Shown one piece after another: positions 42,477-51,704 of a stretch of 64,000 bases of DNA (position 1 is the stretch's first letter; every line of letters starts with the position of its first letter). A model generated the notes under the pieces. It was not told where the DNA came from. It ran no database searches and saw nothing but the letters and a program-made list of their open reading frames with translations. The stretch is from Pseudoflavonifractor sp. An184 (GTDB taxonomy: Bacteria; Bacillota; Clostridia; Oscillospirales; Oscillospiraceae), in assembly GCF_002160305.1 (NCBI RefSeq), contig NZ_NFKI01000006.1:1-64000 (forward strand), read 5' to 3'. The position numbers and the translations under genes were made by a program.

Positions 42477-42812
42477 TTAACCTTGATCCTTCGGCATATT
42501 CCGAAGCGCTTGGAGTTGGTCCCTTCGGCCATAGACAACAACGGTGACCCATACGATTCTCTGACTTTCATTGATGCAATAATACACCAGAAAGTTTTCC
42601 ACCGGCATTTTATGGATTCCCTCGGAACGCCACGGTTCTTCCGGCGTCAGAGGGTAGCGATTTGGCATCGTGCGCAGGGAAGAGATTTCCAACTTGACTC
42701 TTTCCAGCCATCGGCGGGCAGTCTCTGGAGACTGCAGCACGTTAGAGATATAGCTGACGATTTCCTGCAGCTGTTCCACTGCGTAGTCGGTCAGTTTGAC
42801 TTGATACTCCAT
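42477..42812 (-). CDS. RelE/ParE-family toxin
   Basis: A 111-aa protein of the RelE/ParE superfamily, likely an mRNA interferase or a gyrase poison. Visible are VKLTDYAVEQLQEIVSYISN at the N-terminus, RWLERVKLEISSLRTMPNRYPL and the strand pair FLVYYCINESQRIVWVTVVVYGRRD. The gene starts 2 bp after the antitoxin stop, so the two are coupled. RelE- or ParE-type action cannot be separated by eye. Confidence 0.85.
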   Translation of the reverse strand: MEYQVKLTDYAVEQLQEIVSYISNVLQSPETARRWLERVKLEISSLRTMPNRYPLTPEEPWRSEGIHKMPVENFLVYYCINESQRIVWVTVVVYGRRDQLQALRNMPKDQG

Positions 42813-42814
42813 CC

Positions 42815-43111
42815 TCAGATACTCTTACTGATACGGGCAAACGCGGCGTCCAGATCCATCCCCTGGCCTACCTTAGCCTGTTTCAGTCCCTTCTCCATCA
42901 TCTGGTCAAATTGTTCCTCCGACAGTCCGTCCCGCGTCGGGAGCGTAGGGATCCGGAAGGAATAGGGGATACTGTTCGTCATGATAATTTGTCGATAAAG
43001 GGAATCGATCAGCACAGACACCGGAATACCCAACTGATCCAGAATTGCCTCCGCTTTCTGCTTGATCTCCGGTTGAACCCGCGCCGTTACATTGGCCGTT
43101 TTGCCCGCCAT
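42815..43111 (-). CDS. RelB/DinJ-family antitoxin
   Basis: A 98-aa antitoxin: a ribbon-helix-helix N-terminus (NVTARVQPEIKQKAEAILDQ followed by LGIPVSVLIDSLYRQII) binds DNA, and the C-terminal part (LSEEQFDQMMEKGLKQAK) would wrap the toxin. The ATG at 43111 has AAAGGCGGTG upstream; a start three codons earlier is possible. The pair is probably autoregulated through its own promoter. Confidence 0.87.
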   Translation of the reverse strand: MAGKTANVTARVQPEIKQKAEAILDQLGIPVSVLIDSLYRQIIMTNSIPYSFRIPTLPTRDGLSEEQFDQMMEKGLKQAKVGQGMDLDAAFARISKSI

Positions 43112-43135
43112 AGGAAACACCGCCTTTCTGTCATG

Positions 43136-43164
43136 ATTATACTATCTTGTGTGGCGTTTTGCAA
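43136..43164 (-). promoter_or_regulatory. Toxin-antitoxin promoter
   Basis: On the minus strand TTGCAA (43159-43164), 17-bp spacer, TATAAT (43136-43141), 25 bp before the antitoxin start. Confidence 0.8.
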
Positions 43165-43375
43165 TACATTTTATTCTGTGAGTACGGAGCCAGTGGTGAC
43201 TGGAATGGTTTCAATTAGGGAGAGCAGCTAACCGGATGTGTCCGTCTGGAAATAAAATGAAATTCAAAAATCCTTTGGTAGATTCATTGCGGATGTTATG
43301 TTATACTATGATAAAATCAGGAAGTTTTGCAGCGAAAAGTTCTGTTGTAAGAAAAAAGATCTGTTTCACGAAGGT

Positions 43376-43543
43376 CTCAGAGACAAGTTGACCGGCGGCG
43401 AGGCCCGGTAGCTCCTGGCCCAGTGGGAGCGGGTGGAGAAGGAGATCGCAGCCCTGCGGGTGGAGCTGAAAAAGGAGACCCAGTTCAGCCGGAAAGTGGA
43501 GCTGAATATGAAGATCAAGAAATTGGAGAACTCGGGTAAATAA
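43376..43543 (+). pseudogene. DUF4391-like 3' remnant
   Basis: The last 45 codons (AQWERVEKEIAALRVELKKE, then TQFSRKVELNMKIKKLEN) are the Lys/Glu-rich C-terminus typical of DUF4391 proteins, which often accompany type III restriction and helicase islands. An in-frame TAG at 43409-43411 and the absence of the domain itself show that only the tail survives. The gap before it (43165-43375) is AT-rich with nothing recognised. Confidence 0.55.
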
Positions 43544-43545
43544 AA

Positions 43546-44364
43546 ATGAATGAGAAATTAAAGGAGCTATGTGAAAGTATTACACAGCATATAAGACGAG
43601 CGCCATATAAATGGGGCTTCTGGTGCGTTACAATCACTTTTATTTTGATTCCATTACTTATCTGGATCTTATATTTTATAGGTGATAATTGCCGTATCTT
43701 GATAAATACAAGTTTATCTGTCGGAGAGGCGCTTGGATTCTATGGCGCATCATTAGCAGCTATAGGAACAATCGCTTTAGGTGTTGTATCAATTATACAG
43801 AATAATCGAGCCACGCAGCTAAACTTGAAATTGATAGAAGAGCAACACAGGGCACAACTCCCTGTTTTCAGCGTCTTAAATACTACAGATTTAAGATACA
43901 AAATTGAAGATCAAAAATGGGATATTGGTTTTTTACACGGAGCTGATATTGGCTTTGAACTACAGAATAGTGCTATTGGCGGGCATGAAATAGGGTATAT
44001 TACATTTGGGCTAAAAAATATTTCAAATTTCCAGATCTATGGGCTTAAAATTGTGAAAGCTACGCTCCATACGATAGGAGGAACTGATTTCCAAAGGTTT
44101 ATGCCTGTATTTGAAGCACAAAATGGTATGGCGTCGGAGGAAACGAAAAAAATTAGTGTTTCATTTATTGCTTCATCCCACAATTTTATGGGGATAGATA
44201 AGAACAAGGTTCAAATCAATCTTGCTTTTGAGTGTTATAACCCCCAGAACTATCGAGTCCAATTTCATATAAGTTTTATAATTTATAACGGAAAACTCAG
44301 AAGCCTTGGAGAACAAGTACTTTCAGAATATTGCAAGGAGGCCACCACAGATGACAAAACTTGA
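43546..44364 (+). CDS. Two-pass membrane protein of the restriction locus, unknown
   Basis: A 272-aa AT-rich gene. The product has two hydrophobic segments (about 25-48 and 60-85), a short coiled stretch, then about 180 residues probably on one side of the membrane, with many strands and no known motif. Such N-terminal membrane pairs with a soluble domain occur in phage-defence effectors, but no family was recognised. Its 3' end overlaps the mod gene by 14 bp, so it is likely cotranscribed. It lies directly after the DUF4391 remnant and differs from its GC-rich neighbours in base use. Confidence 0.7.
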   Translation: MNEKLKELCESITQHIRRAPYKWGFWCVTITFILIPLLIWILYFIGDNCRILINTSLSVGEALGFYGASLAAIGTIALGVVSIIQNNRATQLNLKLIEEQHRAQLPVFSVLNTTDLRYKIEDQKWDIGFLHGADIGFELQNSAIGGHEIGYITFGLKNISNFQIYGLKIVKATLHTIGGTDFQRFMPVFEAQNGMASEETKKISVSFIASSHNFMGIDKNKVQINLAFECYNPQNYRVQFHISFIIYNGKLRSLGEQVLSEYCKEATTDDKT

Positions 44365-46306
44365 CGGCAAAACGCCGGATTTGGCGGCGGAGAATATAGA
44401 GCAGCTGCGGCAGATCTTCCCGGATGTGTTTGAGGAGGGAAAGATCGACTTTGACAAGCTCAAGCAGGTGCTGGGAGAGTATGTGGACGACGAAAAGGAG
44501 CGCTACAACTTCACCTGGAACGGCAAGGGAAAGGCCCTGCGGCTGGCGCAGGCCCCCACTACCGGCACCCTGCGCCCCTGTGAGGCAGAGAGCAAAAACT
44601 GGGACGACACCCAGAACCTCTACATTGAGGGCGACAATCTGGAAGTGCTCAAACTGCTGCAGAAGAGTTACCATGGGAAGATCAAGATGATCTATATCGA
44701 TCCGCCCTACAACACCGGCGGTGACTTTATCTATCCAGATGACTTCGTTGACAGCGTTGAGAATTACAAGCGCATTACCAGCCAGGTGGATGATGAAGGT
44801 AGAAATACGGGAACAAATACAGAATCCAATGGACGCTACCACACTGACTGGCTTAACATGATGTACCCTCGCTTGCGGTTAGCCCGTAATTTACTTAAGG
44901 AAAATGGGACGATTTTTATCAGCATTGATGAGCATGAGGTCAATAATTTGAAGAAGCTGTGCAATGAAGTTTTTGGTGAGATGAACTTCCTTGCGTGTAT
45001 TGCTAATATTAACAATCCAAAGGGACGCTCGGACGAGAAAAACTTTGCGACCGCTTTTGAATATATTATGGTTTATCAAAAGAGAGAGGCGTCGCTGATA
45101 GGATTTGCCCCTGAGGAAAATGTGATAAAACGATACAATAAAATTGACGATGACGGAAGGCGCTATAGACACATTGATTTACGCAAGACCGGAGATAGTG
45201 ATAAGCGCTCTGATAGACCTAATATGTTCTATTATTTTATGTATTGTGAAAAAACAGGCGATTTCTATCCAACTTATGAAAGTACCATTCCGGAAGGCTA
45301 TATAAAGATTGCTCCAATGAAAGATGATGGAACAGAAGGCCGATGGCGTGTGGGATTAGAAACTGCGCTTGAGAGAAAAAGTGTACTGCTTCCCAATTAT
45401 ATGCAGATTAAAAATAGATGGACGATTGTAGAAAAAGACTATCTCACAGACGATTTGCGTGTTAAACCTACTACTGCATGGACTTTTAAAGATGTGAATA
45501 GTGAAAGAGGTACAGAGCAGTTTATTGATTTGAAATTTGATAAAGAGGTTTTTCCGAGGCCAAAACCACTTGGAACAATAATGCGGCCACTTACATTGGC
45601 TACAAATGGGAATGATATTATACTCGATTTTTTCTCCGGTTCATCCACCACTGCTCACGCAGTCATGCAGATCAATGCTGAGGACGGTGGTAATCGCAAA
45701 TTCATCATGGTGCAGCTACCGGAACCCTGTGCGGATGGCACCGAGGCAGCCAATGCAGGCTTTGAAAACATCTGTGAGATCGGCAAGGAACGCATCCGCC
45801 GGGCCGGAGAGAAGATCAAGGCGGAGGTCGAGGAGCAGAACGCCCAGTTAAAAATTGACGAGGAACCCAGGAAAGTCCCGGACATCGGCTTTAAGGTGTT
45901 CAAACTGGACAGCTCCAACCTGAAACAGTGGCAGCCGGACTATGACGACCTGGAGACCACCCTCTTTGACAGCATCAGCAACTATGTGGAGGGCCGCAGC
46001 GAGCTGGATGTGGTCTATGAGATCATGCTGAAAATGGGCATGGAGCTCACCTGGCCCCTGGAGACCCACATCATCGCCAGCCGGAATGTGTACGACATCG
46101 GCATGGGCGCCCTGATGATCTGCCTGGACGACCACATCACCGCCGAAGTGGCCGAAGGCATGGCGGCGCTCCGCCAGGAGGAGTCCTCCGAGGTCTGGCG
46201 GGTCGTGTTCAAAGACAACGGCTTTGAAAGCGACAGCGCCAAGGTCAACATCAAGGAGATTCTCAAACGCGCCGGCCTGGAAGAGGACGCGTTTACGACA
46301 GTGTGA
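44351..46306 (+). CDS. mod: Type III restriction-modification Mod subunit (adenine methyltransferase)
   Basis: A 651-aa beta-class N6-adenine methyltransferase that gives a type III system its target. The catalytic DPPYNTGGD lies near residue 117 and the SAM-binding DFFSGSSTTAHAVM near 425, with YIEGDNLEVLKLLQ before the first. Bases 44351-44735 and 45660-46306 are GC-rich, whereas 44740-45655, which holds the target recognition domain, is AT-rich: the gene is a mosaic, as after exchange of the recognition domain. AAGGAGG lies 9 nt before the ATG. The res gene follows after one inserted gene. Confidence 0.95.
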   Translation: MTKLDGKTPDLAAENIEQLRQIFPDVFEEGKIDFDKLKQVLGEYVDDEKERYNFTWNGKGKALRLAQAPTTGTLRPCEAESKNWDDTQNLYIEGDNLEVLKLLQKSYHGKIKMIYIDPPYNTGGDFIYPDDFVDSVENYKRITSQVDDEGRNTGTNTESNGRYHTDWLNMMYPRLRLARNLLKENGTIFISIDEHEVNNLKKLCNEVFGEMNFLACIANINNPKGRSDEKNFATAFEYIMVYQKREASLIGFAPEENVIKRYNKIDDDGRRYRHIDLRKTGDSDKRSDRPNMFYYFMYCEKTGDFYPTYESTIPEGYIKIAPMKDDGTEGRWRVGLETALERKSVLLPNYMQIKNRWTIVEKDYLTDDLRVKPTTAWTFKDVNSERGTEQFIDLKFDKEVFPRPKPLGTIMRPLTLATNGNDIILDFFSGSSTTAHAVMQINAEDGGNRKFIMVQLPEPCADGTEAANAGFENICEIGKERIRRAGEKIKAEVEEQNAQLKIDEEPRKVPDIGFKVFKLDSSNLKQWQPDYDDLETTLFDSISNYVEGRSELDVVYEIMLKMGMELTWPLETHIIASRNVYDIGMGALMICLDDHITAEVAEGMAALRQEESSEVWRVVFKDNGFESDSAKVNIKEILKRAGLEEDAFTTV

Positions 46307-46317
46307 GGAAAGAAAGT

Positions 46318-47196
46318 ATGAGACAGAGAATTTCAGAAAAAAATAAATTCCCTTCCTTTGATTTATTTGATGAATATCAAAAGTTGGAAGCTATTTTTTC
46401 AAATTGGCGCACCATGGGTACATATGATGAATGGAGAACTCGAAAGCCGCCTATGTATACTTTTGAGGACTATATTCGCGATCTGCAATTTGAAAACTGG
46501 AATCTGCGGGGAACATTTATCAATTTACAGGAGATGCGTTCCAAACTCAACATTGCGCCAGAAGATTTTGTAGAAAAAAAGGTTTCTGAAGAACAATTAT
46601 TAGATTTCATACAATTTCTCTTGAATTGTTGGTTGCGGATTCACGCAACTATCGAAACAGCACAAGCACATGCAATAGCATATATCGCAGACAAAAATGC
46701 GCTTGAAATGCTATTCCAAAATTGTAAATATCTTTTGGAAAAATTTCATTGCAAATGTCAGGTAGACGAAGAAAACAATGAAGTATATGTGATTTTCAAA
46801 GATGATTTAGCGACAATCATTTCCCAGAAAGATCCTGATGTTGAACCCAGCCTGACCGAATATAATCGAATTGATAATTGTGGAAATATAAGGCGAAAAG
46901 GTGAGATACTTTGTACGCTATCTAAGAAATTAGAAGCTGTAGAATCGCAAATCAAAGGAACAGAATTTTATCCTCTCTATAACGATACTACCTTTTTGCT
47001 TAACAAAATCGGCGCCCGACATTGGACGGGAAAAGATAAATTAGCCAATGCTACTTTTATGAAAATGTCACCAGACGAACTTGAAAAATGGTATGATACA
47101 ACATTCAACTTAGTTGTGTCTTGCCTTGCTGCAGTTCCATATTTAACGGCTAAGGATAAAATCAAGGAAATTAAGCAGACGGGGGTTGACAAATGA
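46318..47196 (+). CDS. Unknown protein between mod and res
   Basis: A 292-aa soluble protein not recognised. It is AT-rich and predicted mostly helical, with Trp/Tyr-rich stretches (WRTMGTYDEWRTRKPPMYTF) and no signal, membrane segment or nuclease motif that can be seen. The ATG at 46318 has GAGG 9 nt upstream; a GTG overlapping the mod stop is an alternative. Its stop overlaps the res start (ATGA), so the three genes are translated together. It may be a specificity, regulatory or extra defence subunit. Confidence 0.75.
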   Translation: MRQRISEKNKFPSFDLFDEYQKLEAIFSNWRTMGTYDEWRTRKPPMYTFEDYIRDLQFENWNLRGTFINLQEMRSKLNIAPEDFVEKKVSEEQLLDFIQFLLNCWLRIHATIETAQAHAIAYIADKNALEMLFQNCKYLLEKFHCKCQVDEENNEVYVIFKDDLATIISQKDPDVEPSLTEYNRIDNCGNIRRKGEILCTLSKKLEAVESQIKGTEFYPLYNDTTFLLNKIGARHWTGKDKLANATFMKMSPDELEKWYDTTFNLVVSCLAAVPYLTAKDKIKEIKQTGVDK

Positions 47197-50183
47197 AACT
47201 CCAATTTGAAGCCAACCTCCAATATCAGGAGCAAGCAGTTTCCGCTGTGGTAGATCTCTTTCGCGGCCAGACGCCAAAACGGAGCGTATTCACCGTCACA
47301 ATGGAGGATGACGCAGGGCAGATGACCACAGATAACGGTATTGCCAACAAGCTGGAACTGATCGAGGATGAGATCCTGGAAAACCTCCAGGCGGTGCAGT
47401 TGCGCAACGGCCTGCCCCAGGCCAAGATGCTGAAAAAAGGGGCCTGTGATTTTGACATTGAGATGGAGACTGGCACCGGAAAGACCTATGTCTATCTGCG
47501 CACCATCTTTGAACTGAACAAGGCCTACGGTTTTAAAAAGTTCATCATTGTGGTGCCAAGCATCGCAATTAAAGAGGGAGTGGCCAAGTCCCTGGAGATC
47601 ACCAAGGAACACTTCCAGACCATCTATAACAATGTGGTCTATGACACCTATATTTACGATGGCAGCAAGCCGGAGGAGGTACGCTCTTTCGCTGTCAATG
47701 ATAACATCTCCATTATGGTCATCAATATCGCCGCCTTTCGAAAGAGCTTTGACGATCCGGAGAAAGAAAATAAGGCCAATATTATCCACCGGGCCATTGA
47801 CAAACTTAACGGAATGCGCCCCATCAGCCTGATCCAGGAGACCAATCCAATCGTCATCGTGGACGAGCCCCAGAGCGTAGAGGGCAAAGGCGCCACGGCC
47901 TCTAAAAAAGCTATGGAATCCCTCAACGCCCTGTGTACCCTGCGTTACTCCGCCACCCATGTGGAAAAGCACAATTTGGTATACAAACTGGACGCGGTGG
48001 ACGCCTTCGATCTGGAGTTGGTAAAGCAGATCGAGGTAGCCAGCTTTGAGAGTCTGGACTACCACAACAAGGCGTATATGAAACTGTTGTCGGTGGACAA
48101 CAAGAAGTCTCCCATTACGGCCAAAATCGAGTTGGACTGTGAGGTCAAGGGTACGATCAAGCGCAAAGCGGTAACCGTGCGCCAGGGGGACGACCTGTCC
48201 GAGAAGCTGTCCGGCTATCGGGAAGTGTACAACGGCTATGTGGTAGACGACATCTATTGTGAGAAGGGCAATGAGTATGTCAGCTTTACCACCAAACCGG
48301 AGATCCTGCGGATCGGTGAGGCGGTGGGCGACATTGATGACCGGGCCATCAAGGAACAGCAGATCCGCAAGACCATTGAGGAGCACCTGAACAAGGAACT
48401 GGTTCTGAACCGCCGGGGCATTAAGGTGCTGAGCCTATTCTTCATCGACAAAGTGTCCAACTACCGCTATTACGACACTGATGGGGTGCGCCACAACGGT
48501 ATCTACGCCGACATGTTTGAGAAGAACTATCGGGAACTGATCCAGCGGCCCAAGTATCGGACGCTGTTTCAGGATCAGGACATTGATTTGGAGTCCCTGC
48601 CCCATGAGGTGCATGGAGGATATTTTTCCGGCGACAAGAAGGGCGGAAACTCTGACAAGGAGTGGAAGGACACCAGCGGCACTACGGCTGTAGACGAGTC
48701 GGCCTACAACTTGATCATGCGCGACAAAGAAAAGCTACTGTCCTTTGACAGTAAGCTCCGTTTCATTTTCTCTCACTCAGCCTTGCGGGAGGGCTGGGAT
48801 AACCCCAATGTATTTCAGATCTGCACCTTGAATGAGACGAAAAGCGAAGTTAAAAAGCGTCAGGAAATTGGACGTGGCCTACGGTTATGTGTCAATCAGA
48901 ACGGTGAGCGGCAGCATGGTTTTGCTATCAACACGCTGACTGTCATGGCCAATGAGAGTTATGAAAGGTTTGCCGCAACCTTGCAGAAAGAATATGAGCA
49001 GGATGAGGGTATCCGCTTTGGCCTTCTGGAAAGCCACAGCTTTGCCAATATTCCCATTCAGCAGCCGGACGGTTCTATGGCTTATCTGGGTGCTGAGAAG
49101 TCAGAACATATCTATCAGGCATTCAAAGAGTGCGGCTACCTGGACGAAAAGGACAAGGTGACCGATGCGCTGAAGATTGCACTGAAAATGAATACCCTGC
49201 AGGTTCCAGTGGAGCTGGTCGAGCATAAGCATGCCATCGCCGGTGTATGCAAGAAGGCTGCCAGTGGCCTGAATATCAAACCTGCAAATGATAAGCGGAC
49301 AGTTCACCTGAACAAAGAGCGTTTTCTGAGCGAGGAATTCAAGGAACTCTGGGATCGAATCAAATACAAGACGACATACAGGGTAGATTTTGACTCTGAA
49401 AAGCTGGTAGAACAGTGCTGCGAGAAGATGCAGTTGGATCTGGATGTAGGGGCGGCCAAGTTGATGTACACCAAAGCGAAGGTGCAGGTGTCCGAGGGCG
49501 GTGTGGACACCACTGAAACCCAACGGCTCTCCGTAAAGACCACCGATGGCAAGGAGCAGTTGCCTGACATCATCACTTATCTGCAAAATCGAACTGGCCT
49601 GACCCGCAGAACCATCGTAAAGATCCTGACTGAGAGCAAGACGCTTAATCTGTTCAAAAAGAATCCCCAGGCGTATATGGATCAAGTAGCGAAGTTGATC
49701 AGTTCCACTATGCAACTCTTCATTTTGGATGGCATCAAATACACAAAATTGGGGGACACAGAGTTCTATGCCCAGGAACTCTTTGACTCAGAGGAACTCA
49801 CCGGATACCTTGAGCGAAATATGTTTGAGAGCCATCGTTCTGTCTATGACTATGTGGTCTATGACAGCGATGTGGAACACGGATTTGCGGAAAAGCTTGA
49901 AAGCAACGAAAGTGTAAAAGTATATGCCAAACTTCCCAATTGGTTCAAGGTTCCCACGCCCCTCGGTAGCTACAACCCGGATTGGGCTGTCGTCATTGAG
50001 GATAATGGACTCAATAAACTCTACTTTGTTGTAGAAACGAAGGGAAGTATTGAGGGCAAGGATCTTCGTCCTAAAGAACAAGCAAAGATTCGGTGCGGAG
50101 AAAAACATTTTGCCGCTCTTGGTAATGATGCAAAGTTCATGAAAGCTGATAGTTTCCAAAGGTTTACCGAGCGTTTGGTTTAA
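47193..50183 (+). CDS. res: Type III restriction-modification Res subunit
   Basis: A 996-aa helicase-nuclease that, with Mod, translocates or slides on DNA and cuts unmodified phage DNA. Superfamily 2 motifs are visible: Walker A METGTGKT at 91-98, DEPQ near 226, a Ser-Ala-Thr region (LRYSATHV), and motif VI QEIGRGLRL near 570. The C-terminal PD-(D/E)xK nuclease shows NPDWAVVIEDNG and FVVETKGS near 930-950. Length and order match intact Res subunits, so the system is probably active. Confidence 0.95.
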   Translation: MKLQFEANLQYQEQAVSAVVDLFRGQTPKRSVFTVTMEDDAGQMTTDNGIANKLELIEDEILENLQAVQLRNGLPQAKMLKKGACDFDIEMETGTGKTYVYLRTIFELNKAYGFKKFIIVVPSIAIKEGVAKSLEITKEHFQTIYNNVVYDTYIYDGSKPEEVRSFAVNDNISIMVINIAAFRKSFDDPEKENKANIIHRAIDKLNGMRPISLIQETNPIVIVDEPQSVEGKGATASKKAMESLNALCTLRYSATHVEKHNLVYKLDAVDAFDLELVKQIEVASFESLDYHNKAYMKLLSVDNKKSPITAKIELDCEVKGTIKRKAVTVRQGDDLSEKLSGYREVYNGYVVDDIYCEKGNEYVSFTTKPEILRIGEAVGDIDDRAIKEQQIRKTIEEHLNKELVLNRRGIKVLSLFFIDKVSNYRYYDTDGVRHNGIYADMFEKNYRELIQRPKYRTLFQDQDIDLESLPHEVHGGYFSGDKKGGNSDKEWKDTSGTTAVDESAYNLIMRDKEKLLSFDSKLRFIFSHSALREGWDNPNVFQICTLNETKSEVKKRQEIGRGLRLCVNQNGERQHGFAINTLTVMANESYERFAATLQKEYEQDEGIRFGLLESHSFANIPIQQPDGSMAYLGAEKSEHIYQAFKECGYLDEKDKVTDALKIALKMNTLQVPVELVEHKHAIAGVCKKAASGLNIKPANDKRTVHLNKERFLSEEFKELWDRIKYKTTYRVDFDSEKLVEQCCEKMQLDLDVGAAKLMYTKAKVQVSEGGVDTTETQRLSVKTTDGKEQLPDIITYLQNRTGLTRRTIVKILTESKTLNLFKKNPQAYMDQVAKLISSTMQLFILDGIKYTKLGDTEFYAQELFDSEELTGYLERNMFESHRSVYDYVVYDSDVEHGFAEKLESNESVKVYAKLPNWFKVPTPLGSYNPDWAVVIEDNGLNKLYFVVETKGSIEGKDLRPKEQAKIRCGEKHFAALGNDAKFMKADSFQRFTERLV

Positions 50184-50521
50184 GAATTGCACTGCTGAAA
50201 CGAAGGATTGAGGTACATTATGTATCCCAATCCTTTGTTCTGCCAGAAGGGGGCGATTCACTTTCCGCCGTGACAAAGAGAAAGTGCAAATTCAAATATT
50301 GACGGCAGGGAACGCTTGTTCTAAAATATGATCAGGCGAAAGCCTAAAACTCGTAGCTTTCCGGTGAGGTCCACACCCCGGTGGGACCTCAGACATTCAT
50401 GGGCCTCGTAGGGCACCACAACCACCCTGTACGAAGGGAACTTCCATGAAGGTCTTCAGTATTTGGCGCTGTGCCGGCAGCGCGGGTGTGCGCCTTTCCG
50501 TGGAAAGCGGAAAGGATGCAA
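50184..50521 (+). promoter_or_regulatory. Structured leader with a hidden ribosome binding site
   Basis: A 340-bp gap with several hairpins before the sigma-like gene: GAGGTCC/GGACCTC near 50373-50394; a long stem formed by TTCATGG near 50397 and CCATGAA near 50452, containing CGTAGGG and CCCTGTACG; GCGCTG/CAGCGC near 50467-50483; and CCTTTCCG (50493-50500) paired with CGGAAAGG (50508-50515). The last hairpin contains the ribosome binding site of the next gene, so translation is probably controlled. Confidence 0.6.
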
Positions 50522-50911
50522 ATGAACGACTCTGTCGCGATTACCTATAGTGGCCAGCAAGTATCAGTGCCAAAGGAGGTCGCAGACTTCCTGGAGCAGG
50601 ATCGGAAGCGGGAACAGGCGCAGGAGAAACGGGACCAAAGGCATCTGAGTAGAAGTGAGTTTGAAACGGTGCTGTTCTGTTCGGATTGTGTCAGGCGTCC
50701 CGTGGAGGATGCTGTACTCCGGAACCTCCAGCTTGAAACTCTGCGGAAAGCCGTCGGTGATCTTGGTGACCAGGGCCGGGATCTGATCCAGCTCCGATAT
50801 GGCAGAGGCCTGACCATGGAGGAGATCGGGACGATCTACGGCGTATCCAAGGCGTCGGTATCAAAGCGGCTGAAAAAGCTCCACGAACAGCTGAGGGGCT
50901 CTGTCTCATGA
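50522..50911 (+). CDS. Sigma-70-like helix-turn-helix regulator
   Basis: A 129-aa soluble protein. The C-terminal 60 residues form a sigma region 4-like helix-turn-helix (LETLRKAVGDLGDQGRDLIQ, LRYGRGLTMEEIGTIYG, VSKASVSKRLKKL). Such small sigma-like proteins are common regulators in clostridial integrative elements. The ATG at 50522 is 6 nt after AAAGG, which lies in a hairpin. A strong terminator overlaps its 3' end. Confidence 0.78.
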   Translation: MNDSVAITYSGQQVSVPKEVADFLEQDRKREQAQEKRDQRHLSRSEFETVLFCSDCVRRPVEDAVLRNLQLETLRKAVGDLGDQGRDLIQLRYGRGLTMEEIGTIYGVSKASVSKRLKKLHEQLRGSVS

Positions 50912-50932
50912 CAGAGTCCCTCAGCTATTTTT
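50889..50932 (+). terminator. Terminator after the sigma-like gene
   Basis: AGCTGAGGGGCTCTGT and ACAGAGTCCCTCAGCT form a long stem (one mismatch) with a 6-nt loop, followed by ATTTTT. It overlaps the stop codon. Confidence 0.9.
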
Positions 50933-51135
50933 GTTCTCTGAATTGTATTGTTCCAAGGCTCCGCTCCTGTCCACACTGGACGGGAGCAAAATTTTTAAAA
51001 ATATTTTTTATTTTTGGGTTTACAAACCGCCTCTAAGTGTCCTGATAAGTAGAGGGTGATTTTCCGGCACTCGGAAACCTGACCTTGGCCGTAGTCAGGG
51101 GAACCCAGATCAAAATACACAGAGGAGCGATGACG

Positions 51136-51498
51136 ATGGATTTATTTGGTACAAGGCAAAAACAACTGCTGCATTTCCTGACTGCCGATGCTGAGAAGGA
51201 AACTCTGGACTATGTCCTTCAGGAGATGCGGGAAGTTCTGGGGGAAGAGATGCCGGAGGAGGACGCGGTGCGAGCCTATCTGCAAGACCCGGACAAACCC
51301 ACGAAGCTCAGCACAGAACAACAGATCGTGGTGATCGATAAGCTGCTGGAGTGTGCGGAGGTCAATCTCCGAACACTCTGTGATCTGATTCGTTACCAGC
51401 AACTCAAAGATGCCGGTGTAGTCAACTCCGTAAGGGAGTTCCTGCGTCTGGTCCATCCAGATGATGTCCGCGATATTTCAAAGGAGGATGCCGATTGA
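51136..51498 (+). CDS. Small acidic element protein, unknown
   Basis: A 120-aa acidic helical protein not recognised; no motif or membrane segment is seen. The start was set at 51136 because GAGGAG lies 8 nt upstream; an ATG 6 bases earlier is too near. It opens a three-gene run with overlapping stops and starts (this gene, an excisionase-like gene and a winged-helix gene), so it is likely part of the replication or excision control of the element. Confidence 0.6.
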   Translation: MDLFGTRQKQLLHFLTADAEKETLDYVLQEMREVLGEEMPEEDAVRAYLQDPDKPTKLSTEQQIVVIDKLLECAEVNLRTLCDLIRYQQLKDAGVVNSVREFLRLVHPDDVRDISKEDAD

Positions 51499-51704
51499 AA
51501 GAATCCGAATACAAGTTCTACGATGACCTGCCGCTGTTTCTCAACGCGGATACAGTAGGGAAGGTGCTGGGAGTGTTGCCCGCCAGTACCTATGAACTGA
51601 TGCACGAGCCGGACTTCCCGATGCTGCGCGTCGGCAGCAGGATGGTAGTACCAAAGGAACAGTTCATCCAGTGGGTGAACGAGCACACGGGAGGCGGCGT
51701 ATGA
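51495..51704 (+). CDS. Excisionase-like helix-turn-helix protein
   Basis: A 69-aa DNA-binding protein of the AlpA/Xis-like HTH_17 kind: a MerR-like fold with LFLNADTVGKVLGVLPASTY, the second helix YELMHEPDFPMLRVG and the tail VVPKEQFIQWVNEH. Such proteins direct excision or act as small regulators in elements. The start is a TTG, with AAAGGAGG 7 nt upstream, overlapping the stop of the previous gene; its own stop overlaps the next start. Confidence 0.75.
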   Translation: MKESEYKFYDDLPLFLNADTVGKVLGVLPASTYELMHEPDFPMLRVGSRMVVPKEQFIQWVNEHTGGGV

